In this document: positions 28,436 to 37,636 of the stretch, piece after piece
Numbering within the stretch: position 1 is the first letter of the stretch
Layout of the letters: each line of letters starts with the position of its first letter
From: Stenotrophomonas raiganjensis (SeqCode)
GTDB lineage: Bacteria > Pseudomonadota > Gammaproteobacteria > Xanthomonadales > Xanthomonadaceae
Length of the DNA: 51,544 bases
Assembly (NCBI RefSeq): GCF_030658505.1
Contig: NZ_JAUTXR010000096.1
Location: forward strand, 1 to 51,544
Direction of reading: 5' to 3'
Notes under the pieces: model-generated
The model's database searches: none
Told to the model about the DNA's origin: nothing
Seen by the model: the letters and a program-made list of their open reading frames with translations, nothing else
Position numbers and translations under genes: made by a program

Positions 28436-31400
28436 ATGACCCTGTCCGATCCACGCCGCGCCCTGCTTCCGCTCGCCCTGGCCCTGGCCTGCGCGACCAC
28501 TGCGATGCCGGTGCTGGCACAGGGCCTGCAGACCTCGTTCGAACCGGGTGAACCGGCCCCGGCGCAAGCCGCAGGCGCACTGCAGGTCACGATCGGCAAG
28601 GGACCGACCGCGCCCTACACCGCCAAGCGCAATGCCGGCTACAGCGGCCTGCATGCGCTGCGCTACAGCAGCGAGGGTGGCCGCGCGCGACGCGAGCTGT
28701 TCAGGACCGACGTGCCGGTCGAGGCCGATACCACGCTGTCGTGGCTGGTGCTTCCGGAAATCGTCGGCAAGGACACCGTGGCCTCGACCTACGTCTCGCT
28801 GGACCTGCTGCTGGACGATGGCAGCCGCGTTTCGGCCGGGGCGGCGCGCGACCAGCACGGCGTTGCCGTCGGCGCGCGCGCGCAGGGCGAGTCGAAGACG
28901 CTGTACCCGCAGCAGTGGGCACGCAAGGCAGTGCGACTGGGCGATGTGCCTGCGCTGAAGGGCCGCCGCGTGGTAGCCATCGAACTGGAAGTGGCCAGTG
29001 CCGACGGCGCGCCGGTTTCCGGCTGGATTGATGACGTGCGCCTGGGCACCGTGCCGAGGCAGCCGCCACAGCGCGTCTCCGACTGGGTGCTGACCACCCG
29101 CGGCACCCAGGCCAACGGCACCTTCTCGCGCGGCAACAATTTCCCGGCCACGGCAGTGCCGCACGGGTTCAATTTCTGGACCCCGGTGACCGATGCCGGC
29201 GCATTGAACTGGCTGTACCGCTGGAACGAGCAGAACGACGCACAGAACCGTCCGCAGCTGCAGGCGCTCGCGCTGAGCCACCAACCCAGCCCGTGGATGG
29301 GCGATCGCCAGACCTTCCAGGTGATGCCCTCGGCCAGCCGTGGTGTGCCGGAGGCCGACCGCCGCAAACGTGCGCTGTCGTTCGACCGTCGCCATGAAAG
29401 CGCACGTCCCTATCGCTACGACGTGCGCTTCGACAACGGCGTCGCCGCCGCCATCGCACCGACCGACCATGCCGCACTGTTCCGTTTTGATTTCCCGGAG
29501 GGCGGTGACGCCAACCTGCTGTTCGACAACGTCGATGCACGCGGCGGGCTCACCCTGGACGCCGCCACGCAGACACTTTCCGGCTACACAGACACGCGCA
29601 GCGGCCTGTCCAACGGTGCCAGCCGCATGTACGTGGTGGCCAGCTTCGACAGGCCGTGGCGCAGCAGTGGCCGCATCGACACCGGCCGCCCGACCGGCTA
29701 CATCAAGTTCGATGCCGGCAGCGAGCGGCGGGTGACCATGCGCATCGCCACTTCGCTGATCTCGGTGGAGCAGGCGCGGCACAACCTGGCGCTGGAAATC
29801 GCCGCCGCCGATACGCTGGAGAGCGTGGCCGGCCGCGCGCAGGATGCATGGGATGCGCGCCTGGCCCGATTCGATATCGGCGATGCCAGCGACGACCAGA
29901 AGACCACGTTGTATTCCAGCCTGTACCGGCTGTACCTGTACCCCAATTCCGGCCACGAGAACGTGGGCAGCGCCGCTGCACCGGACTGGCGCTATGCCAA
30001 CCAGGCCAGTGCCAGCGACGACAACACCCAGGGCAGCGCCAGCCGCAGTTTCGCTGCTGTCCGCGATGGCAAGGTGTTCGTCAACAACGGCTTCTGGGAC
30101 ACCTTCCGCACCACCTGGCCTGCCTATGCGCTGTTCACGCCCGACGATGCCGGGCAGATGGTGCAGGGTTTCATCGAGCAGTACCGTGCCGGTGGCTGGA
30201 TCGCACGCTGGTCGTCACCCGGCTATGCCGACCTGATGGTCGGAACCAGCTCGGACGTGGCGTTCGCCGACGCGTGGCTGAAGGGCATCGGCGGCTTCGA
30301 CCCGGCCGAGGCCTACAGCGCAGCGCTGAAGAACGCGACCGTGGTACCGCCTGACCGCCATGTCGGCCGCAAGGGCATGGACCGCTCGACCTTCCGTGGC
30401 TACGCCAGCGCGGACGTGCATGAGGGCATGTCATGGACGATGGAAGGTGCGCTCAACGATTTCGGCATCGCCAACATGGCCGACGCCCTGGCCAAGCGTG
30501 CGACCACGCCGGCCGCACGCGAACGCTACAGCACCGAGGCCGACTACTTCCGCTACCGCGCCGCCAGCTACGCGACGATGTTCGACCCGGCGGCCGGTTT
30601 CTTCCAGGGCCGCAGGGCCGATGGCCGCTGGCGCGTGGATGCCAAGGCCTACGACCCGCGCGTGTGGGGCCATGACTACACCGAATCCAATGGCTGGACC
30701 TTCGCCTTCACCGCCGCCCACGATGGCGAGGGCCTGGCCGCACTGTACGGTGGCCGTGCCAAGCTGGCCGCCAAGCTGGATGCCTTCTTCGCCACGCCGG
30801 AAACCGCGGACCCGGCATTGGCCGGCTCCTATGGCGGCACCATCCACGAGATGACCGAAGCGCGCGACGTGCGCATGGGCATGTACGCGCACAGCAACCA
30901 GCCGGCACACCACATCCCGTGGATGTACCTGTACGCGGGGCAGCCGTGGAAGACCCAGCAGCATGTGCGCGAGATCCTGTCGCGGCTGTACGTCGGCAGC
31001 GAGATCGGCCAGGGCTACCCGGGCGATGAGGACAACGGCGAGACCTCGGCATGGTACGTGCTGGCGTCGCTGGGCCTGTACCCGCTGCGCATGGGTGCTC
31101 CGGAGTACGTGATCGGTTCGCCGGCGTTCAAGCACGCGCGGGTGGAACTGCAGGGCGGTGCGGTGCTGACCGTGAACGCGGCCAACAACTCGCGCGAGAA
31201 CGTCTACGTGCAGTCGCTGAAGATCAACGGTACGCCGTGGACGAAGACCTGGGTGCCGCACGACCTGATCGCCAAGGGCGCGACGCTCGACTTCGTGATG
31301 GGCCCCCGCCCCTCGCGCTGGGGCAGCGGCGTGGACGATGTGCCGCACTCGTTGACCGCACCTGGCCAACGCCCGCAGCTGCTGCACGATCTGCTCGGCA

Positions 31401-31780
31401 GCAACGCGAAGGCAACGCTGGCCGATGGCCGGGCCCTGCCAGCACTGGTCGACGACGATGCCGGCACCACCGTGGGCCTGGGCGGTGGTGCAACCATCGC
31501 ACTGACCGGCATGGCCGATGGCACGCCGACGATGTACACGCTGACCAGCGGCGATGGCGGCATCCACGGCGGTGAATGGACGCTGGAGGCGCGCAAGGGG
31601 GATGGCACCTGGATCACGCTCGACCAGCGCAGCGGCGAGGATTTCGAATCCGCCCGCCAGACCCGCCCGTTCCGTATTGCCACGCCGGGCCGCTACAGCG
31701 AATACCGGCTGCGCTTGGCGGCACCGGGACGACTGCCGTTGGCCGAGATCGAACTGCTGGCGCCCAGCGTGGTGCAGTAG
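28436..31780 (+). CDS. Secreted GH92 family alpha-mannosidase
   Basis: This 1114-residue protein has a signal peptide (LLPLALALACATTAMPVLA, then QGLQT). A beta-sandwich N-terminal part (about 30-200) precedes the GH92 N-domain (about 205-450) and the GH92 catalytic domain (about 460-930). The motif GYPGDEDNGETSAWYVLASL near residue 860 is characteristic. A C-terminal discoidin or carbohydrate-binding-like domain occupies about 990-1114. GH92 enzymes are calcium-dependent exo-alpha-mannosidases acting on N-glycans or mannans, and this one is probably periplasmic or extracellular. It is encoded alone, without the linked hydrolases often seen in glycan-use clusters. Linkage specificity cannot be read from sequence. 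Confidence 0.93.
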   Translation: MTLSDPRRALLPLALALACATTAMPVLAQGLQTSFEPGEPAPAQAAGALQVTIGKGPTAPYTAKRNAGYSGLHALRYSSEGGRARRELFRTDVPVEADTTLSWLVLPEIVGKDTVASTYVSLDLLLDDGSRVSAGAARDQHGVAVGARAQGESKTLYPQQWARKAVRLGDVPALKGRRVVAIELEVASADGAPVSGWIDDVRLGTVPRQPPQRVSDWVLTTRGTQANGTFSRGNNFPATAVPHGFNFWTPVTDAGALNWLYRWNEQNDAQNRPQLQALALSHQPSPWMGDRQTFQVMPSASRGVPEADRRKRALSFDRRHESARPYRYDVRFDNGVAAAIAPTDHAALFRFDFPEGGDANLLFDNVDARGGLTLDAATQTLSGYTDTRSGLSNGASRMYVVASFDRPWRSSGRIDTGRPTGYIKFDAGSERRVTMRIATSLISVEQARHNLALEIAAADTLESVAGRAQDAWDARLARFDIGDASDDQKTTLYSSLYRLYLYPNSGHENVGSAAAPDWRYANQASASDDNTQGSASRSFAAVRDGKVFVNNGFWDTFRTTWPAYALFTPDDAGQMVQGFIEQYRAGGWIARWSSPGYADLMVGTSSDVAFADAWLKGIGGFDPAEAYSAALKNATVVPPDRHVGRKGMDRSTFRGYASADVHEGMSWTMEGALNDFGIANMADALAKRATTPAARERYSTEADYFRYRAASYATMFDPAAGFFQGRRADGRWRVDAKAYDPRVWGHDYTESNGWTFAFTAAHDGEGLAALYGGRAKLAAKLDAFFATPETADPALAGSYGGTIHEMTEARDVRMGMYAHSNQPAHHIPWMYLYAGQPWKTQQHVREILSRLYVGSEIGQGYPGDEDNGETSAWYVLASLGLYPLRMGAPEYVIGSPAFKHARVELQGGAVLTVNAANNSRENVYVQSLKINGTPWTKTWVPHDLIAKGATLDFVMGPRPSRWGSGVDDVPHSLTAPGQRPQLLHDLLGSNAKATLADGRALPALVDDDAGTTVGLGGGATIALTGMADGTPTMYTLTSGDGGIHGGEWTLEARKGDGTWITLDQRSGEDFESARQTRPFRIATPGRYSEYRLRLAAPGRLPLAEIELLAPSVVQ

Positions 31781-31832
31781 GCCGCATGCACGGTGGGCAG
31801 GGATGCCCGCCGCGCTGCGGCAGGTGGCGGCT

Positions 31833-31907
31833 TCAGCGCGACCGCACGAAACCGGCGTACAGCGCGAACAACTGCTGGAAATACCGCCGCGTCACTCGAT
31901 TGCGCAT
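31833..31907 (-). CDS. Possible 24-residue small protein
   Basis: An ATG at 31907 is preceded by GAGGG at short spacing. It opens a 24-codon ORF beginning MRNRVTRRYFQQLFALYAGF and ending TGA. It is basic and aromatic-rich, resembling either a small membrane-associated peptide or a remnant. No homologue is recognised. It lies in an otherwise non-coding gap. Confidence 0.3.
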   Translation of the reverse strand: MRNRVTRRYFQQLFALYAGFVRSR

Positions 31908-32055
31908 GACACCCTCGCCCATGGAAAGTTGGTCGGGCCCAGGGTGGGAAGGCCGGTCCGGTCCCTTCCCACGGCCGGGCCGCGTGGGCGTATTGGGCCG
32001 CAGCGGCGTTGCAGGGAAATGACCGGGCTGCGTAGCGCGTGTGGCACAGACCGGG

Positions 32056-32130
32056 GTAGAGCCGGCCGCTGGCCGGCTGCCGTCGTGTGCCTGGACACCC
32101 TTGCGATTGCCGGCCAGCGGCCGGCACTAC
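32056..32130. repeat. Inverted pair of SMAG repeats
   Basis: A GTAG unit with GCCGGCC/GGCCGGC arms (32056-32080) faces an inverted unit with the same arms ending CTAC (32109-32130). They lie between convergent GH92 and maeB. Confidence 0.85.
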
Positions 32131-32132
32131 CC

Positions 32133-32180
32133 GTTTCCGCTGTGCGGAAACAGAAACGCGCCCCGGAGGGCGCGTTTCTG
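32133..32180 (-). terminator. maeB terminator, double hairpin
   Basis: A perfect 13-bp stem with tetraloop (32151-32163 with 32168-32180) is followed on the minus strand by GTTTCC. That begins a second hairpin, GTTTCCGC/GCGGAAAC (32133-32151). It lies 22 bases after the maeB stop. Confidence 0.75.
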
Positions 32181-32202
32181 CAGATCGAACAGGGAAGAAG
32201 GC

Positions 32203-34494
32203 TTACGCCTTCTTTTCCGCTTCCAGCTGCTTCCTGATCTGCGCATCAACTGCGGCAATCGCGGTCATGTTCAGGATCCGGCGCGAGGTCGCGCTGGTGG
32301 TCAGGATGTGCACCGGCTTGTTCACGCCCATCAGGATCGGGCCGATCGCCACGCCGTCGGTGAACACACGCACCAGGTTGTAGGCGATGTTGGCCGCTTC
32401 CAGGTTCGGCAGCACGAACAGGTTGGCACGGCCCTGCAGGGTCGAGCCCGGCAGCAGCTTCTGGCGCAGCGCTTCATCCCATGCGGTGTCGCCCTGCATT
32501 TCACCGTCCACGTTCAGACGCGGGTTGCGCTTGAGCAGCAGCTCGCGCACCTGGCGCATCTTCAGCGCGTCCTTGGAGTCGTGGCTGCCGAAGTTGGAGT
32601 GCGACAGCAGCGCCACCTTCGGCTCGATGCCGAACAGCTTCATGCGGTAGGCCGCCTGCAGGGTCGCTTCGCACAGCTGCTCGGCGGTCGGGTCTTCCTG
32701 CACGTGGGTATCAACGAAGAAGAACACGCCCTGCTGGTTGATCACGCCGGTCATCGCCGAGGTCGAGGTGACCTTCGGCTCCAGCGGCAGCACGCTGCGC
32801 ACGTAACCCAGCTTCTTGTGGAAGCGGCCGACGATGCCGGTCAGCATCGCGTCGGCTTCGCCACGGGCCACCATCACCGCGGCGATCAGGGTCGGGCGCG
32901 AACGCATCAGGTTCTTCGCCGCGGCCACGGTCACGCCACGACGGCCGGTCAGGCCGTGGTAGTACTGCCAGTACTCGTTGAAGCGCGGGTCGTCGTTGAT
33001 GTTGGTGACTTCAACGTTCTCGCCGATCTTCAGGCGCAGGCCGAGGCGTTCGATGCGCGATTCGATCACTTCCGGGCGGCCGATCAGGATCGGGTGTGCC
33101 AGGCCGTCGTCGACCACGTTCTGCACCGCCTGCAGCACTACTTCCTCTTCGCCTTCGGCGTACACCACGCGCTGCTTGTCGCTGCGCGCGCGGTCGTAGA
33201 CCGGCTTCATCATCAGGCTGGTGCGGTAGACGAACTGGGCCAGCTTGTCACGGTAGGCGCCCATGTCCTCGATCGGGCGCGAGGCCACGCCCGAGTCCAT
33301 CGCGGCCTGGGCCACGGCGGCCGACAGCTCCACCAGCAGGCGGCGGTCGAACGGACGCGGGATCAGGTATTCACGGCCGAAGCTCGGCGTCTCGCCACCG
33401 TAGGCCGAGCCCATGTCGGTGGCGGCACGACGGGCCAGCGCGGCGATGGCACGCACGCAGGCAATCTTCATTTCCTCGTTGATCGCGGTGGCGCCCACGT
33501 CCAGCGCACCGCGGAACAGGTACGGGAAGCACAGCACGTTGTTGACCTGGTTCGGGTAGTCCGAACGGCCGGTGCCGATGATCGCGTCCGGACGCGCGGC
33601 GCGCGCCACCTCCGGCATGATTTCCGGGGTCGGGTTGGCCAGCGCGAAGATCACCGGGTCCGGCGCCATGGTCTTGACCATGTCGGCAGTCAGGATGCCC
33701 GGTGCCGACAGGCCCAGGAAGATGTCCGCGCCGTCGACGATCTCGGCCAGGGTGCGCTTGTCGGTGTCGCGCGCATAGCGCTGCTTTTCCGGATCCAGGT
33801 CGGTACGACCGGTGTGGATCACGCCCTCACGGTCAAAGGCCAGGATGTTTTCCGGCTTCAGGCCCAGCTGCACCAGCATGTTCACGCAGGAAATGCCGGC
33901 TGCGCCCATGCCCGTGGTCGCCAGCTTCACGTCCTCGATCTTCTTGCCGGTGATCGCCATGGCGTTGAGGACGGCCGCACCGACGATGATCGCCGTGCCG
34001 TGCTGGTCGTCATGGAACACCGGAATCTTCATGCGCTCGCGCAGCTTGCGCTCGACCACGAAGCACTCCGGCGCCTTGATGTCTTCCAGGTTGATGCCGC
34101 CGAAGGTCGGCTCCAGCGAGGCGATGATGTCGACCAGCTTGTCCGGGTCGGTTTCATCCACTTCGATGTCGAACACATCGATGCCGGCGAACTTCTGGAA
34201 CAGCACGCCCTTGCCTTCCATCACCGGCTTGCCGGCCAGCGCGCCGATGTTGCCCAGGCCCAGCACCGCGGTGCCGTTGGAGATCACCGCCACCAGGTTG
34301 CCGCGGGCGGTCAGCTCGCTGGCCTGCTGCGGGTCGGCCTTGATCGCTTCACAGGCGTACGCCACGCCCGGCGAATACGCCAGCGACAGGTCGCGCTGGG
34401 TCAGCATGGGCTTGGTAGCGGAAACCTTGATCTTTCCCGGCGGGGACATCCGGTGGTAATCGAGGGCGGCCTGTTTGAAATCTTCGTTGGACAT
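32203..34494 (-). CDS. maeB: NADP-dependent malic enzyme with phosphotransacetylase-like domain
   Basis: This 763-residue cytoplasmic enzyme decarboxylates malate to pyruvate with NADP. The N-terminal malic domain begins near [12 protein letters not shown] and includes [11 protein letters not shown] and [18 protein letters not shown]. The NAD(P)-binding half follows ([20 protein letters not shown]). The C-terminal third (about residues 430-760) is a phosphotransacetylase-like domain ([20 protein letters not shown]), which in MaeB is usually regulatory rather than catalytic. The size and order are exactly those of MaeB. It fits the C4-dicarboxylate theme of the following genes. Confidence 0.95.
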   Translation of the reverse strand: MSNEDFKQAALDYHRMSPPGKIKVSATKPMLTQRDLSLAYSPGVAYACEAIKADPQQASELTARGNLVAVISNGTAVLGLGNIGALAGKPVMEGKGVLFQKFAGIDVFDIEVDETDPDKLVDIIASLEPTFGGINLEDIKAPECFVVERKLRERMKIPVFHDDQHGTAIIVGAAVLNAMAITGKKIEDVKLATTGMGAAGISCVNMLVQLGLKPENILAFDREGVIHTGRTDLDPEKQRYARDTDKRTLAEIVDGADIFLGLSAPGILTADMVKTMAPDPVIFALANPTPEIMPEVARAARPDAIIGTGRSDYPNQVNNVLCFPYLFRGALDVGATAINEEMKIACVRAIAALARRAATDMGSAYGGETPSFGREYLIPRPFDRRLLVELSAAVAQAAMDSGVASRPIEDMGAYRDKLAQFVYRTSLMMKPVYDRARSDKQRVVYAEGEEEVVLQAVQNVVDDGLAHPILIGRPEVIESRIERLGLRLKIGENVEVTNINDDPRFNEYWQYYHGLTGRRGVTVAAAKNLMRSRPTLIAAVMVARGEADAMLTGIVGRFHKKLGYVRSVLPLEPKVTSTSAMTGVINQQGVFFFVDTHVQEDPTAEQLCEATLQAAYRMKLFGIEPKVALLSHSNFGSHDSKDALKMRQVRELLLKRNPRLNVDGEMQGDTAWDEALRQKLLPGSTLQGRANLFVLPNLEAANIAYNLVRVFTDGVAIGPILMGVNKPVHILTTSATSRRILNMTAIAAVDAQIRKQLEAEKKA

Positions 34495-34672
34495 CGATGT
34501 GGGTTACATGAATGGGCAGAAGGGACAGGGGATGATACCCCCGTTGGAGCGTCTGGACCTGTCGCTATCCTGTCGCAGGCATGCTGCGACTGCACAATTC
34601 CGTGCCGTATGCGACGGTACCGGGATGCCAGCATCGGCGCCCCCGATGACAGCCATGGGACGCCCTGAAACG

Positions 34673-34709
34673 CCGCGGGGCCGTACCACTGTCGTGATCG
34701 GCCCCGCGG
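34673..34709 (-). terminator. Hairpin after dctA, probable terminator
   Basis: CCGCGGGGCCG (34673-34683) pairs with CGGCCCCGCGG (34699-34709), an 11-bp perfect stem. On the minus strand it is followed only by CGTTTC, so the T tract is weak. Confidence 0.5.
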
Positions 34710-34724
34710 TACCACACACCTGGG

Positions 34725-36068
34725 TCAGCCCTTGGCCGGCAGCGCCTCGGGCAGTGCATCGACCGGCGGCGGCAGTTCGCTTTCGCGGCCATCCAGCGCC
34801 AGTTGCAGGCGGTTGCGGTCCAGCGCGCCTTCCCAGCGCGAGACCACCACGGTGGCCACGGCATTGCCGATGAAGTTGGTCAGCGAGCGGCATTCGCTCA
34901 TGAAGCGGTCCACGCCCAGGATCAGTGCCATGCCCGCCACCGGCACTTCCGGCACCACGGCCAGGGTGGCGGCCAGGGTGATGAAACCGGCGCCGGTGAC
35001 ACCGGCCGCGCCCTTGGAGCTGAGCATGGCGACCAGCAGCAGGGCGATCTGGTGGCCCAGGGTCAGTTCGGTGTTGGTGGCCTGGGCAATGAACAGTGCC
35101 GCCAGGGTCATGTAGATGTTGGTGCCGTCCAGGTTGAACGAATAGCCGGTCGGAACTACCAGGCCCACCACCGACTTGCTGCAGCCAGCACGTTCCATCT
35201 TCTCCATCAGTGACGGCAGCGCCGACTCCGACGAGGAGGTGCCCAGCACCAGCAGCAGCTCGGCCTTCAGGTAGCGTGCCAGCTTGAACACCGAGAAGCC
35301 GCACAGGCGGCAGACCACACCGAGGATCACTGCTACGAACAGGAAGGCGGTGAGGTAGAACGAGCCGACCAGCCAGGCCAGGTTGATCAGCGAGCCCACG
35401 CCGTACTTGCCGATGGTGAAGGCGATCGCACCGAAGGCACCGATCGGGGCCGCCTTCATCAGGATGTGCACCAGCTTGAACACCGGGGCGACCAGCGCCT
35501 CCAGGAAGTTCAGCACCGGCTTGCCCTTCTCGCCCACCATCGCCAGCGCGATGCCGAACAGCACCGCGACGAACAGCACCTGCAGGATGTTGCCGTCGAC
35601 GAAGGCACTGAGCAGCGTCTTCGGGATGATGTCCATCAGGAAGCCGACCAGGGTCAGGTCGTGCGACTTCTCGACGTAGCTGTGCACCGCGGTCTGGTCC
35701 AGCTCGGCCGGGTTGATGTTCATGCCGGCGCCGGGCTGCACCACGTGCGCCACGATCATGCCGACAATCAGCGCCAGCGTGGAGAAGAACAGGAAGTACG
35801 CCATCGCCTTGGCGAACACGCGGCCGACCGTGCGCAGGTGGGTCATGCTGGCGATGCCGGTGACGATGGTGAGGAAGATCACCGGCGCGATGATCATCTT
35901 CACCAGGTTGATGAAGGCATCGCCAAGCGGCTTCATCTTCTCGCCGATCAGCGGTTCGTAGTGGCCGAGAATGGCGCCCAGGACGATCGCCACGATCACC
36001 TGGAAATACAGCTGGCGATAGATCGGCAACGGCTTTGCAGGCGCCGGGGCTGCGGTCGGGATGTGCAT
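34725..36068 (-). CDS. dctA: C4-dicarboxylate transporter
   Basis: This 447-residue DAACS-family symporter takes up succinate, fumarate and malate across the inner membrane. It has about eight helices plus re-entrant loops. The family motifs are [18 protein letters not shown] and [20 protein letters not shown], followed by [19 protein letters not shown] chose ATG 36068 with GGAG upstream. The longer reading adds an unlikely N terminus. It is divergent from an OprP-type porin, with a hybrid kinase and a response regulator beyond it. Confidence 0.94.
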   Translation of the reverse strand: MHIPTAAPAPAKPLPIYRQLYFQVIVAIVLGAILGHYEPLIGEKMKPLGDAFINLVKMIIAPVIFLTIVTGIASMTHLRTVGRVFAKAMAYFLFFSTLALIVGMIVAHVVQPGAGMNINPAELDQTAVHSYVEKSHDLTLVGFLMDIIPKTLLSAFVDGNILQVLFVAVLFGIALAMVGEKGKPVLNFLEALVAPVFKLVHILMKAAPIGAFGAIAFTIGKYGVGSLINLAWLVGSFYLTAFLFVAVILGVVCRLCGFSVFKLARYLKAELLLVLGTSSSESALPSLMEKMERAGCSKSVVGLVVPTGYSFNLDGTNIYMTLAALFIAQATNTELTLGHQIALLLVAMLSSKGAAGVTGAGFITLAATLAVVPEVPVAGMALILGVDRFMSECRSLTNFIGNAVATVVVSRWEGALDRNRLQLALDGRESELPPPVDALPEALPAKG

Positions 36069-36400
36069 GGCGGACTCCGGAAGGGGCGTTTTCAGGCACG
36101 TACGGCCCCGGGACAGCACGGGAACCGTTACCGTGGAAACTGCTCGCAGGCCCTGTGCTGCATGCGCAGGGGGTGCGACCAATGGACGCCTTTGTACGCG
36201 CCGGGCACGCCGGCGCAGATAACCTATTGGTACTAGCCCCCCGGTTCAGGTGGCTACGGTGCCTACACTGGCGCCGCACCGCCCGATCATGGGGAGGCTG
36301 GTGGCCCAGGCTGAACGGCCGGGCGCGTCATTGCGAAAGTTCCGGCCCTTGCGGCCGTTGTTGTCCTGTCCACACGCAATCTGAGAGAGCCGCACCCAAC
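36069..36400. promoter_or_regulatory. Divergent promoter region between dctA and the porin
   Basis: This stretch of 332 bases holds no gene. I looked for a sigma-54 site (GG-N10-GC), as often found for dctA, and did not find a convincing one. The relatively AT-rich stretch near 36215-36240 is the likeliest promoter area. Confidence 0.4.
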
Positions 36401-37570
36401 ATGCGCCCGATTCCCACCTTGCTGGCCCTGTCGCTGGCCGCCCTTCCCGCCTTCGCCTCGGCTGCCGATTTCGACAACTGGCCGACCAAGTACACCTTCG
36501 GCGACGGCACCGAGCTGGCCGCCACCGGCAACATCGCTTACGACTACAACGATTTTTCCTCGGGCAGCGGCCTTGAGGACGATGATGCCGTGCGCCGCAA
36601 GGAGTTTGGTGCGACGCTGAAGAAGAAGGGCGTCTACGACGCGATGGTCTACTACGACTTCCAGGCCGACACCTGGCTGGACGTGTTCGTGCGCTTGGAG
36701 AGCAAGGCCTTGTTCGGCCGCGACATCGGCCGCTTCCGCTTCGGCTACATGAAGACCCCGGTCGGCCTGGACGCGAACACCGCGTCGCGTTCCGGCAGCT
36801 TCCTGGAGACGTCGCTGCCGGTCCAGGCCTTCTATGAAGGCCGTCGCACCGGCGTGGAGTGGGTGCTGGAACGTCCGCAGTACCTGCTGCAGGCCGGCGC
36901 CTATGGCGGCAAGGACCTGCAGGGCGACAACCCCGGCACCACCCAGGCGGTGCGTGCGGTATGGACGCCGGTGAAGGCACCGGGTGATGTGATCCACCTG
37001 GGCCTGGCCTACTCGCAGGAAAATCCGCGTGGCTACAGCGATGGCCGTGACGTGCACCACGAGGCCAGCGCCCGCCTGCGTGCGCGCCCGGAAGCCGGCC
37101 TGACCGACATCCGCTACGTCGATTCCGGCGCACTGGTCACTGCCGACCAGATCCGCCGCACCGGCCTGGAAGGCATCTGGATCCGCGGCCCGTTCTCGCT
37201 GCAGGCCGAAGCCCTTCGTGCCACGGTCACCCGCCATGATGGCAAGCCCGACTACACCGGCAGCGGCCAGTACGCGATGGCCAGCTGGGTACTGACCGGC
37301 GAATCGCGCCCGTACAACGCAGGTGCCGTGGCCAACATCAAGCCGGCGCACGACTACGGCGCGGTGGAACTGGTGGCCCGTTACAGCCGCATGGACCTGG
37401 ACGATGGCAGCATCCTTGGTGGCCGCCAGCACGACCTGACCCTGGGTGCGAACTGGTACCTCACCAGCCACTTCAAGTTCCAGGCCAACTACGTGAAGGT
37501 CGACGCCAGCCGCCGTGGCGTGCACAGCACGCCTGAGATCTTCGAACTGCGCGCGCAGATGCACTTCTGA
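36401..37570 (+). CDS. OprP/OprO-type outer-membrane porin (C4-dicarboxylate locus)
   Basis: This 389-residue protein has a signal peptide (MRPIPTLLALSLAALPAFAS, cut near ASA-ADF), an all-beta barrel pattern with alternating residues, and the C-terminal aromatic ending LRAQMHF. The FDNWPTKYTFGDGTELAATG start and GRFRFGYMKTPVGLD match phosphate-selective porins O/P (anion channels). Given dctA next door, the substrate is more probably an organic acid than phosphate or pyrophosphate, but this is inference. A second member of the family is at 44568. Confidence 0.88.
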   Translation: MRPIPTLLALSLAALPAFASAADFDNWPTKYTFGDGTELAATGNIAYDYNDFSSGSGLEDDDAVRRKEFGATLKKKGVYDAMVYYDFQADTWLDVFVRLESKALFGRDIGRFRFGYMKTPVGLDANTASRSGSFLETSLPVQAFYEGRRTGVEWVLERPQYLLQAGAYGGKDLQGDNPGTTQAVRAVWTPVKAPGDVIHLGLAYSQENPRGYSDGRDVHHEASARLRARPEAGLTDIRYVDSGALVTADQIRRTGLEGIWIRGPFSLQAEALRATVTRHDGKPDYTGSGQYAMASWVLTGESRPYNAGAVANIKPAHDYGAVELVARYSRMDLDDGSILGGRQHDLTLGANWYLTSHFKFQANYVKVDASRRGVHSTPEIFELRAQMHF

Positions 37571-37588
37571 CCCCTTCCACGCCAGGCC

Positions 37589-37617
37589 CCGGCGGGCGTG
37601 CACGCCACGCCCGCCGG
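37589..37617. terminator. Hairpin between the porin and the hybrid kinase
   Basis: CCGGCGGGCGTG (37589-37600) pairs perfectly with CACGCCCGCCGG (37606-37617). There is no T run, so it may reduce rather than stop transcription into the kinase gene. Confidence 0.4.
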
Positions 37618-37636
37618 CCCTGCGTAGACTGCCGCC

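Larger units (their letters stand above)
31781..32202. other. Intergenic region between GH92 and maeB
   Basis: This 420-base gap between convergent genes contains a possible tiny ORF (31833-31907, minus strand), an inverted SMAG pair (32056-32130) and two hairpins that can end maeB (32133-32180). I see nothing else in it. Confidence 0.6.

Noticed and set aside
32041..34668. Open frame of 875 codons opposite maeB
   Set aside because: Shadow frame, rich in His, Gln and Arg, with no recognisable fold; maeB is certain.
36069..36400. Sigma-54 promoter for dctA
   Set aside because: No convincing GG-N10-GC element at suitable distance on the minus strand.
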